Source: Cyclobacterium xiamenense (GTDB taxonomy: Bacteria > Bacteroidota > Bacteroidia > Cytophagales > Cyclobacteriaceae). Taken from it: a stretch of 64,000 nt of DNA. The translations under genes and the position numbers were made by a program. Shown piece by piece: positions 9,576 through 17,823 of this stretch (the stretch's first letter is position 1; each line of letters begins with the position of its first letter). The stretch covers positions 1-64,000 of the forward strand of contig NZ_WIOK01000016.1 of assembly GCF_009467825.1 (NCBI RefSeq). Direction: 5' to 3'. The notes beneath the pieces are model-generated. The model was not told the DNA's origin. It searched no databases and saw only the letters and a list, made by a program, of their open reading frames with translations.

Positions 9576-11015
9576 ATGCTGATTACATCCCATCCGAACG
9601 ACTCCAAAAGCAGGAAGTCACTGGTATTGGCCGGCGGCGGAATACGCGTTGCCTATCAGGTGGGGGTGTTGAAGGCCATGGAAGAGGCGGGCTTGCAATT
9701 TGATCACGTGGATGGAACGTCGGGAGGCATATTTAATGCGGCCATGCTGGCGTCCGGAATGGAGGTACAGGCGCTGATGGATCGCTGGGCCGATTTGAAA
9801 ATGGCACATTTTGTATCGCCAGCCCGCGTCACCGACTACCTACGACCCTGGCGAATGAAAGGGATGGGCGATGCGGATGCGATTCGCAGCAAGGTATTCC
9901 CGCATTTCGGAGTAGATATAGCAAGTATTCGCCGGAAAAAGCTTCCCATTACCTTCTCCCTTTGCAATTTTCCCAAAAAATCGGTTCAGGCCATTCCAGC
10001 GAAAGACGTGCACGAAAACCATCTGCTGGCGGGGGTTTCCTTACCCATCGTCATGCCGGCGTTGCAGGTAGGAGAGGATTGGTTTATCGACGCCGTTTGG
10101 ATCAAGGATGCGAACCTGATGGAGGCCGTCCGGCGAGGCGCTGAGGAGATTTGGGTGGTATGGGGCATTGGAAACTACCCTGCCTACCTTCCCGGAGCGC
10201 TGCGTCAGTACGTTCATTCCATTGAAATGAGTGCAAACGGCGGCTTGTGGGAGGAATTTGAACAGATCAAATGGATCAACAAAGGGATTTTACGTGGGGA
10301 ATCCGAATTTGGACAGCGAAAACCCATCCAGGTTTTTGTCATTCGCCCGCAACTACCGCTTCCCCTCGATCCCGATTTGTTTTTTAACCGGATTACCACC
10401 AGAGATTTGATGGCCATGGGATATAGCGATGCTACCGAGTACCTGTCTGCCATTCCCGAATCGGGCACGCCGTTAAATGAACGCAGCACCGCTACCCGCA
10501 ATTTGGGTGATTGCCTGGCGATTAGCCTGTACTATTCCGGGGAATTGCCCTGGAAGGACGAAATTTCCCAGGTCAGGTACCGGGTTTTTCTCCGGTATAC
10601 CGAATGGGAAGGGAAAGGGAACACGGAAGTTTATTCCAGTCTTTACCTGGGGCATTTAGATCAGGAATTCCCAGGGACAGCGGGTCACTTTTCGATCAAA
10701 GACAGCCAGGGAATCGTAGCAGAAATCGCTTCCAATTTCCTTATTGACGGCCGTACGTATCACCTGTTGGCGAGATTTGAAGTCAAGAGCCCCTGGCACT
10801 GGTTGGCCGGTATGGAATTCAAGGCATTGGAGTTGGTGCTGTATCCCAAAATGGAAGCCGATCCCGAAATCGTAATGGAAGGAAGCCTGTACCAATCCTT
10901 TGGCGCACGCCTTAGAAGTTTTCGGAAGGCACTGGCGATAACAAATGAAGGAAGTAGGGGAGGAATTGGATTTAAACTGAAACAGATAAAAAAAATGATG
11001 TACAATGAAGTTTGA
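9576..11015 (+). CDS. Patatin-like phospholipase family protein
   Basis: This is a 479-residue protein with an N-terminal patatin domain (about residues 13-280). The oxyanion loop is LVLAGGGIR (17-24) and the nucleophile elbow GTSGG with Ser49. The usual DG[GA] box that holds the catalytic Asp appears as IDAV (Asp172), so the Asp is present but the following Gly is Ala. Patatins hydrolyse acyl esters of phospholipids or neutral lipids. The remaining 200 residues contain a beta-rich region (about 310-450) that I do not recognise. The frame extends to a TTG at 9510; ATG 9576 is preferred because it begins just before the domain. The 3' end overlaps the phosphoesterase gene by 11 bases. Confidence 0.87.
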   Translation: MLITSHPNDSKSRKSLVLAGGGIRVAYQVGVLKAMEEAGLQFDHVDGTSGGIFNAAMLASGMEVQALMDRWADLKMAHFVSPARVTDYLRPWRMKGMGDADAIRSKVFPHFGVDIASIRRKKLPITFSLCNFPKKSVQAIPAKDVHENHLLAGVSLPIVMPALQVGEDWFIDAVWIKDANLMEAVRRGAEEIWVVWGIGNYPAYLPGALRQYVHSIEMSANGGLWEEFEQIKWINKGILRGESEFGQRKPIQVFVIRPQLPLPLDPDLFFNRITTRDLMAMGYSDATEYLSAIPESGTPLNERSTATRNLGDCLAISLYYSGELPWKDEISQVRYRVFLRYTEWEGKGNTEVYSSLYLGHLDQEFPGTAGHFSIKDSQGIVAEIASNFLIDGRTYHLLARFEVKSPWHWLAGMEFKALELVLYPKMEADPEIVMEGSLYQSFGARLRSFRKALAITNEGSRGGIGFKLKQIKKMMYNEV

Positions 11016-12741
11016 AAAGAAACCCATGGTCAATTGGTACGATCCCCGTCAATTGGCTTTTACCGGTGTAAAAACCGTGCTTTCCTCGGTTTTCGGGAAT
11101 TTTGCTGACCGCAGGGAAATGCTTGCAGCCTTGGATCAGGAAATTCAAATCCACGATTACTCCGAGAAAAAGGAATTTTGGTTTGATTTTATTTCAGATT
11201 TAGGCGATGGATTTAATCCCACCTACACGCTTGCTGAACTGTTGGCCCGGGAGTCCCTCACGCTCCGGGGGAAATCCCTGAAGCGGGGCGATGTGCTGGT
11301 TATGGGTGGCGACGAAGTATATCCTACCCCAGAAATCATCGAGTACACCAACCGCCTGCGGGGACCCTATCAGGCGGCTTTTCCCAAAAACGAGGCAGAT
11401 GAGAATCGGCCGGACGTGTTTGCAATTCCCGGAAACCATGATTGGTACGACGGCCTTACCAACTTCCTCCGCTTGTTTACCCAAAAACGATCGCTAGGTA
11501 ACTGGCGCACCCAGCAGAGCCGGAGTTATTTTGCCTTGAAATTACCCCACGATTACTGGTTGATCGCCATCGACGTACAGCTCAATGCCGACATCGATTA
11601 CCCCCAAATTTGCTATTTCCGGGAAATTGCCAAAACCCATTTTAACGAAGCAAGTAAAATCATTCTTTGCACATCCGAACCGTCCTGGGTCTATAAGTCT
11701 TTTGACGATAAAAACGAATCCTTTGATCGGTTGCAATTTTTTATCGACAAGGTTCTTTTTGGGAAGGGAGAAAAAGACTACGAGACCAAGAACAAGTCCA
11801 TACAAATCAAGTCCATACTAACGGGTGACTTGCACCACTACGCCCGGTACGAAACCGGCAAGCAGCAGGAAGCGTCCTGCCAGCTGATTACTGCGGGGGG
11901 GGGAGGCGCCTTCATGCATCCGACCCATACCTTGAAACCCGAAATCGAAAGCCTTGGTGGCGAAACATCCCATTTGAAAAAGGTTTTTCCATCGAAGCAA
12001 GAATCGATAAGACTGAGCTTTCTGAATCTGCTTTTTCCCTATTTTAGCCTAACCATGCTTTTTTTCTTCGGCATTTACCATGTATTTACCTCCTGGATTT
12101 TACAGACCAAGGTGGAAGGCGAAACGTCGTTGATGGAACGACTCGCTGCTGCGAACCTTTTTGACGGAGGCTTGGGCGAGGTGCTTCAAACAATCGGGAG
12201 TGGAATCAGCCATCATCCCGGTGCCCTTTTTCTTAACATCTTGCTGGTCATCGGTCTGGTACTATTCACCGATACCAAATCCGGAAAGAAAAACCTGAAC
12301 TATATTGCCGGAGCAGTCCATGCCTTGCTTCACCTGCTTAACTTCTATTTTCTTCTTTGGCTCTTCTCGTACACCAACCTCCAATCGTTGGGTTTGGATG
12401 TAAACTCGGTCGAACAAATCCTGCTTTTCATTGGGGAAATGGTGCTGGTAGGAGGGATCATCAGTGGTGTTTTGTTTGGGCTATACCTTACGTTTAGTGT
12501 GGTGGTTTTAAAGAACCACATTACCGAAGCCTCTTCTTCCTACCGATGGGAAGGGTATAAAAATTTCCTTCGAATAGCGGTCACAGCGGACGGGCTAACC
12601 ATTTATCCCATTGGTGTCAAGCAGGTGGTGCGTAACTGGAAAAATACCGGTACCGAAGAAAACCCCCGATTTGAAGGTGGACCCATAAATTATGAATTGA
12701 TAGAAGATCCTATAACGATACACCATGAAACGACTCGCTAA
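11005..12741 (+). CDS. Metallophosphoesterase with C-terminal membrane domain
   Basis: This 578-residue protein has an N-terminal calcineurin-like phosphoesterase domain. Visible metal-site blocks are FISDLGDG (62-69), GGDEVYP (101-107), GNHD (143-146) and GDLHHYAR (274-281). The first block departs from the usual DxHG, reading SDLGDG. After residue 335 come about four membrane helices (near 335-362, 397-418, 423-452 and 463-497), then a C-terminal soluble tail. The catalytic domain should therefore sit at the inner membrane, probably on the cytoplasmic side since no signal peptide is seen. A phospho-lipid or phospho-head-group substrate is plausible beside a patatin and a GMC oxidase but is inference. 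It overlaps its neighbours by 11 and 17 bases. Confidence 0.85.
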   Translation: MKFEKKPMVNWYDPRQLAFTGVKTVLSSVFGNFADRREMLAALDQEIQIHDYSEKKEFWFDFISDLGDGFNPTYTLAELLARESLTLRGKSLKRGDVLVMGGDEVYPTPEIIEYTNRLRGPYQAAFPKNEADENRPDVFAIPGNHDWYDGLTNFLRLFTQKRSLGNWRTQQSRSYFALKLPHDYWLIAIDVQLNADIDYPQICYFREIAKTHFNEASKIILCTSEPSWVYKSFDDKNESFDRLQFFIDKVLFGKGEKDYETKNKSIQIKSILTGDLHHYARYETGKQQEASCQLITAGGGGAFMHPTHTLKPEIESLGGETSHLKKVFPSKQESIRLSFLNLLFPYFSLTMLFFFGIYHVFTSWILQTKVEGETSLMERLAAANLFDGGLGEVLQTIGSGISHHPGALFLNILLVIGLVLFTDTKSGKKNLNYIAGAVHALLHLLNFYFLLWLFSYTNLQSLGLDVNSVEQILLFIGEMVLVGGIISGVLFGLYLTFSVVVLKNHITEASSSYRWEGYKNFLRIAVTADGLTIYPIGVKQVVRNWKNTGTEENPRFEGGPINYELIEDPITIHHETTR

Positions 12742-15073
12742 ACCAGTAACCAGCATCAAGCCATCCTACGACTACGTTGTGGTAGGATCGGGATACGGAG
12801 GAAGCATCGCGGCATCCCGCATGGCACGAAGTGGTCAGACGGTCTGCCTGCTGGAAAAGGGAAAAGAATTCCTCCCGGGAGAATTTCCCGATACCCTGAT
12901 CAAGGCCTCGGGTGAAATGAACTTTGTTGGTGGAAAGTCGGTCGACCTGGAAAAAAACGGGCTGTACGAGTTTACCATGGGCAGCGGAATCAATGTGTTC
13001 AAAGGATGCGGCTTGGGAGGTACTTCTCTGGTCAATGCGAACGTGTCCATCCGACCTGAGTCACGGGTGATGCAGGACGAGGCCTGGCCCAGGGCCTTGC
13101 GGGAAGATCTGGAATCCTTTGATACTGGCGTGGCCCGGGCCTGGTCCATGCTGCGGCCCAGTCCCTATCCGGAAAACAAAAACGGATACCCCATATTGAA
13201 AAAAACGGAAGCCATGCGCAAGTCAGCGGCGCACATGGCTGCCCCCTTCCGGTTATTGGATATCAATGTGAATTTTGAGGACCAGATCAATCAGGTAGGG
13301 GTGCATCAGCCAAAATGCACCAACTGCGGCGACTGCGTGACGGGCTGCAATATCGGCGCAAAAAATACTACGGCCATGAATTACCTGCCCGATGCCTGCT
13401 TCCATGGAGCAGAGATATTTACCGAAATCAACGTGCGCTATGTCAAGAAAGTAGGCGCTTATTGGCAGGTGTATTTTCACCCCATCGGCATCGGAAGGGA
13501 TCTTTTCGATGCGCCCTTGCTATTTCTTCAGGCAAAGAACGTGATTCTGGGTGCAGGTGCATTGGGTTCTACCGAAATTCTCCTACGTTCTGCTGCCATG
13601 GGTCTTAGGCTATCCAAACGTCTGGGGCAGCGATTTACCGGAAACGGCGATGTACTGGGTTTTGGTTACAACAACGACGTGCGCATCAACGGCATCGGAC
13701 TCGGCAAAAAAGGGACGGAAGCAGTTGCCGAGGTGGGTCCTTGCATAACCAGTATCATCGACTTGCGGGAAAGAGAATCGTTGGAGGACGGCATGACGCT
13801 GGAAGAAGGAACCATTCCCGGACCAATCCGGGGCATCATGCCAAAGGCCCTCATCGGTTTTTCACGGCTGGTGGGAAGGGATACGGACAGGGGGTTCAAG
13901 GACTATTTCAAAGAGAAGTGGCGGGAAATCCGGAGCCTCTTTCTTGGACCCTTTCACGGAGCACTGGCCCGCACCCAGGTATACCTGGTGATGACCCATG
14001 ACGACGGTAATGGATCACTTAAAATGGACGAACAAGGCAAGCTGGCAATCAATTGGCAGGGTGTCGGGAAACAGGAAATATTTAAGAAGGTAAATGGGGA
14101 GATGTACCAGGCAACGGAAGCCCTTGGCGGAACCAAGATCCCGAATCCTACCTGGAATCAGTTGATGAATTACGACCTGGTGACGGTGCATCCTCTGGGA
14201 GGATGTGCCATGGGAGACAATGCCGCACTCGGTGTGGTGGACCACAAGGGGCAGGTATTTGCCGGCGAAGAAGGGGAACAACTCCACGAAGGCTTGTACG
14301 TGATGGACGGAGCGGTTATTCCAAGGCCTGTGGGCACCAACCCCCTGCTGACAATCAGTGCATTGGCAGAGCGAAGCTGCCAATTGATTGCCGAAGAAAA
14401 AAACTACGCACTAACCCATGATTTCACAGAAACTCAAAAGCAGGGCTCAGGTACTTCCACGCCGACGGGCACCGGCGTGCAGTTTACCGAGACGATGAAA
14501 GGATTTATTGGTTGGGGTGAAACGGAGGATTTCGAGGCCGGCTTTGCCAGGGGCAAAAAGCAAAATACACCGTTTGAATTTACCCTTACCATCCAAACGG
14601 AGGATATCGACGAATTTATAGCCAATGAGGAGCATCCGGGAAGCATGCTGGGCAGTATGGAAACTACAGCCCTCGGAGATAAAGCCTTGACGGCATACGG
14701 TGGGCAGTTTAACCTGTTTGTTACCGAGAATGGGAGCAGCAGGCAGAAAAAAATGAAGTATACGGCAGGTCTACTGCATCCGGATGGGAATCAATACTAC
14801 TTTGAAGGGTTTAAAGAAATCGAAAACGATCGGGTGGTAGATGCCTGGCGGGACACCACTACGCTGTTTATTGCCCTGTACGAAGGGAACCACGCCGGTG
14901 GAAAACTTCTAGGAAAAGGGAAACTGGTAATCAAGGTAGCCGATTTGTTGCGGCAATTGAGAACGGTAAAGGCCATTCATCCCCAATCCACCGAAGATGG
15001 GCTGAGGGCGATCGCCAGTTTTGGAAAGTTCTTCGCCGGAAATGTGTACGATACCTATTTCCGCATAAAGTAA
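12725..15073 (+). CDS. GMC-family FAD oxidoreductase, cholesterol-oxidase-like
   Basis: This 782-residue flavoprotein is the last gene of the operon. The FAD-binding Rossmann motif is GSGYGG (21-26) with the ribose-binding Glu44. The active-site block VHPLGGCAMG gives His489, and GTNPLLTISALAER gives Asn539, the His/Asn pair of cholesterol oxidases and other GMC enzymes. A four-cysteine motif, CTNCGDCVTGC (Cys198, 201, 204, 208), resembles a ferredoxin cluster site. Residues about 585-782 form an extra C-terminal domain beyond the GMC fold that I associate with long GMC/hydrolase fusion proteins. It oxidises an alcohol, plausibly a sterol or other lipid; the substrate is inferred. There is no Tat or Sec signal. 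It overlaps the phosphoesterase gene by 17 bases and faces the muramidase operon. Confidence 0.9.
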   Translation: MKRLAKPVTSIKPSYDYVVVGSGYGGSIAASRMARSGQTVCLLEKGKEFLPGEFPDTLIKASGEMNFVGGKSVDLEKNGLYEFTMGSGINVFKGCGLGGTSLVNANVSIRPESRVMQDEAWPRALREDLESFDTGVARAWSMLRPSPYPENKNGYPILKKTEAMRKSAAHMAAPFRLLDINVNFEDQINQVGVHQPKCTNCGDCVTGCNIGAKNTTAMNYLPDACFHGAEIFTEINVRYVKKVGAYWQVYFHPIGIGRDLFDAPLLFLQAKNVILGAGALGSTEILLRSAAMGLRLSKRLGQRFTGNGDVLGFGYNNDVRINGIGLGKKGTEAVAEVGPCITSIIDLRERESLEDGMTLEEGTIPGPIRGIMPKALIGFSRLVGRDTDRGFKDYFKEKWREIRSLFLGPFHGALARTQVYLVMTHDDGNGSLKMDEQGKLAINWQGVGKQEIFKKVNGEMYQATEALGGTKIPNPTWNQLMNYDLVTVHPLGGCAMGDNAALGVVDHKGQVFAGEEGEQLHEGLYVMDGAVIPRPVGTNPLLTISALAERSCQLIAEEKNYALTHDFTETQKQGSGTSTPTGTGVQFTETMKGFIGWGETEDFEAGFARGKKQNTPFEFTLTIQTEDIDEFIANEEHPGSMLGSMETTALGDKALTAYGGQFNLFVTENGSSRQKKMKYTAGLLHPDGNQYYFEGFKEIENDRVVDAWRDTTTLFIALYEGNHAGGKLLGKGKLVIKVADLLRQLRTVKAIHPQSTEDGLRAIASFGKFFAGNVYDTYFRIK

Positions 15074-15094
15074 GCGGTCCTGTTGAATGCGCTG

Positions 15095-17203
15095 CTATTG
15101 AAATTTCTCCAAAATCCCCGACTTATTTTTCCATTTTTGCGAAAACCAGTCGCCGGTTTGTGTGAGAAAATCCCGACTGTGATAGTCCCGATGTGCCTGA
15201 TACAGCTGTTCGAGAAAGGATTGCAGCTGATCTACCTGCCGACTGGATAGGAGCTGCTCCGGCTGGGGAAGTGTCAGCTCCTCCTGAAAATTCGCAGCAG
15301 ATCGAAAGACTATCCAATCCTCTAATACGAGCTGTTGATCGGCAAAGAGGGAATCGGCTCGAAAGAGTTCGGGGTGGGTAATTTCGGTAAAGGGAATGGA
15401 AAACTGAAGCACGGTGCCAGGCTCGCTGGAATCTACCAGCCAAAACATGTTGGGATTTTCGGGTAATTGTTGGAGGGTATCGGCCCGTTGAATGACTTGT
15501 ATCCGTTCGTCCTCCCTGACCCATGATTCCCAGGTTTCCGGGGAATACTTAAAGGGGGCGGGTACGCGAAGGAGGCTATCCTGCAATGTTTCATCAACCA
15601 GGAAGGATTCGAAAGCAACCGAATCCCCCTGAAAGGAAATGTTTCGAAAGTGCCGCGCCTCTTTTTCCAGCTGCTGCCAGGCTTGAACGGAAAGTTTACT
15701 GGCAGAAAAATTTCCCATGGGAATGTCTTTTCGATAAAGCTGCACCACACCGGCGCCAAACTGTGAGGGGAGCAGCAGACTATCTTCGCTTGCCCATAAA
15801 GCTACCGTCCTGGATTCCGGTGCAAAGGAGGAGGAGGACTGGGACTTTATCTCCAGCCATTCGGCACGATCGACCAGGGAATCGCTGGCAATCCGGTACC
15901 AGAATGTGGAATAATAATGATAGGGAAGGGCTTCCGTCTCAAACTCGTACCGCTGGGCAGTACGGATCATTTGTTGCAGCGTATTTTCTTTATTTTCCGC
16001 TAGTCGTCGGTTATTGTAGCGATCCTCCGAGGCGTTTTTCAATGAGTCGATGGTCTGCAACTCGTTTTGAATCGCCGTTTCAAAATGGACGGCCTCTTCG
16101 TAACTGATGTAGTAATCCCGGGTAATATCCTGGGTTAGTTGAATGATTTGGTCGTGGTGAAAGATAACCTTTTTGATTTCTTTGCCGGTGAGCAGTGAAA
16201 ACAATCTTCTCAGGGTCTCGCCACCGTGCTGCTCGGCTTGTTGGATAATGCCCGCATTTCGTGCGTTGACGGTTAGTTTTTGAACGGCGTAGCGTTTTAC
16301 TTTTTTGCTATCGTTGAAGTCTACCCTTCCATTATAGGTCAAAATATCAAAGCCCGGAATTCCTTTTTCCGGAATAAACCAGGGGTTGATGTCGGCGTTT
16401 AAGATCTGCGGCGCAAAACCAAAAAAGTGTAGCTCGCCCATTTCCTCGTCGTAATGGTACATGCTTTCGTTTAGCCCCTTGAAGTCAAAACCTGCTTTGA
16501 CGGTTCCCCTTCCGATCATCGCTAGTTTTTTTCGGGCTTCGCTACGGGATAGGGAACTCAGTTTGTTTGCGAAATAGTCCGTGGAAAATTGATTTGCATC
16601 CCACCAGTCGACGTCGAGGTCGTTGTACCAGGATACCAGGGTTTGGCGAAGCTGCCGTTCGCTAAGGCGGTCTACAGTGGATTCATTTCCTTCCCGAAAA
16701 TGCAGGTGCGCAAAGGCCATCACTTCATCAAACAATACCCGTTGGCTGGTTTGATCCCAGTCTCCCAGAAAGTACAGCTTTTCCAACACATTTTTGTACC
16801 CCACCCCGTCGATAAGCATTTTTTTGCGCTCGCGTCGGCTGAGGTTTTCGGTCCCGGAACTTAACGCCAGGCGGTTTTCGGAGGAAAGCGCGTGGAAATT
16901 CCGGAGGTTTTCCAATTCAAGTTGAATTTCTTCGTAGGTGATTTCGGCTTGTGCCCGTATCTCCGGTTCTTCCAGCAGATTCATCTGCGCTTCGTCAATG
17001 GAAGCGACGACTTCTCCGTAGTATTCCGCACTGATAAGCTGCCCCATTTCCCGTATTTCCGAAACAATATTCGCAGTAGATTGTATCCCTGGTTTCCCAC
17101 CGAAAACATTCAGGGGATTCCACCAATAGACCAAAGCTACCAGTCCCACCACCAGCAGGATCTCCAAAACAAACCGGGCGCTATTCAGGACCTGACGAAT
17201 CAT
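15095..17203 (-). CDS. Large DUF4230-like membrane-anchored protein
   Basis: This 702-residue protein has one N-terminal membrane helix (about 11-28) followed by a large, charged, mostly helical region that should face the periplasm. Residues about 40-60 (SEIREMGQLISAEYYGEV) and about 245-355 (TVKAGFDFKGL, then NARNAGI and a following helix) resemble the start and end of a DUF4230 domain, with some 180 residues inserted between them. The C-terminal half is not recognised. It is the last gene of a four-gene reverse operon and overlaps the shorter DUF4230 protein by four bases (ATGA). The function is unknown. The DUF4230 assignment is by eye and moderately sure. Confidence 0.7.
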   Translation of the reverse strand: MIRQVLNSARFVLEILLVVGLVALVYWWNPLNVFGGKPGIQSTANIVSEIREMGQLISAEYYGEVVASIDEAQMNLLEEPEIRAQAEITYEEIQLELENLRNFHALSSENRLALSSGTENLSRRERKKMLIDGVGYKNVLEKLYFLGDWDQTSQRVLFDEVMAFAHLHFREGNESTVDRLSERQLRQTLVSWYNDLDVDWWDANQFSTDYFANKLSSLSRSEARKKLAMIGRGTVKAGFDFKGLNESMYHYDEEMGELHFFGFAPQILNADINPWFIPEKGIPGFDILTYNGRVDFNDSKKVKRYAVQKLTVNARNAGIIQQAEQHGGETLRRLFSLLTGKEIKKVIFHHDQIIQLTQDITRDYYISYEEAVHFETAIQNELQTIDSLKNASEDRYNNRRLAENKENTLQQMIRTAQRYEFETEALPYHYYSTFWYRIASDSLVDRAEWLEIKSQSSSSFAPESRTVALWASEDSLLLPSQFGAGVVQLYRKDIPMGNFSASKLSVQAWQQLEKEARHFRNISFQGDSVAFESFLVDETLQDSLLRVPAPFKYSPETWESWVREDERIQVIQRADTLQQLPENPNMFWLVDSSEPGTVLQFSIPFTEITHPELFRADSLFADQQLVLEDWIVFRSAANFQEELTLPQPEQLLSSRQVDQLQSFLEQLYQAHRDYHSRDFLTQTGDWFSQKWKNKSGILEKFQ

Positions 17204-17823
17204 GGGTTCATGAGATTATCGGGACTGTTAACCTGGCGAATCAGCAGGGAATCGCTGTCAAACTGAATGTAGATCTCCTCGAATGAAAGCCCTTTTAGCA
17301 CCGTATGGATGAGTTTACGGGCATGATCCTGGCTGGTTTCGACCAGCCCCATGTAGGGTAAATGGTCGCGAATATCCATTTCGGCCATCCGGAAAAATGT
17401 TTCCTGGTCTTCCAGGGAAATACTGTTTAGAAATCGCTTTGGATTGGATACGAGTGTATCCGCAACAAAGGCTTCGGGTGGGTAGGAAAAATTGATCACT
17501 TCGATGGAGGGGAGGTCCAAACTTATTTTGTTGCCTTCTATCCGTATGTCTTCTTCTTTGATTTGATTTAAATCAATTCCGGTTTTTATGGTAGCCCTGG
17601 AATAGGCCATGAAGGATGCTTCGTTGATCGGTATAAACAGGATGTTCTTCCTTTTTTTCCCAAATACTACTTTGTCTACCACAAATTCGGATACTACCAG
17701 GTCGCTGGCTTGTTGAATTTTGCCGATTACCAGGCCGCGCTGATCCCGCTGACAGGCCAGGCATGCCCAACACAAACCGATTCCCAGCAAACCCTTTAGA
17801 AAGACGTTCTTTATGCCATCCAT
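17200..17823 (-). CDS. DUF4230 domain-containing protein, probable lipoprotein
   Basis: This 207-residue protein shows the DUF4230 pattern: SDLVVSEFVVDKVV near residue 40, then GIDLNQIKEEDIRIEG, an LPSIEVI strand, and a C-terminal helix with ARKLIHTVLKG. The N-terminus is a short hydrophobic signal ending near Cys22 or Cys25 (WACLAC). The lipobox is non-canonical because Cys takes the -3 place, so a lipid anchor is likely but not certain. The gene overlaps the upstream muramidase gene by 13 bases and the downstream gene by four. DUF4230 has no established function. Two different DUF4230-like proteins in a row, both membrane-bound, suggest a complex. Confidence 0.8.
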   Translation of the reverse strand: MDGIKNVFLKGLLGIGLCWACLACQRDQRGLVIGKIQQASDLVVSEFVVDKVVFGKKRKNILFIPINEASFMAYSRATIKTGIDLNQIKEEDIRIEGNKISLDLPSIEVINFSYPPEAFVADTLVSNPKRFLNSISLEDQETFFRMAEMDIRDHLPYMGLVETSQDHARKLIHTVLKGLSFEEIYIQFDSDSLLIRQVNSPDNLMNP

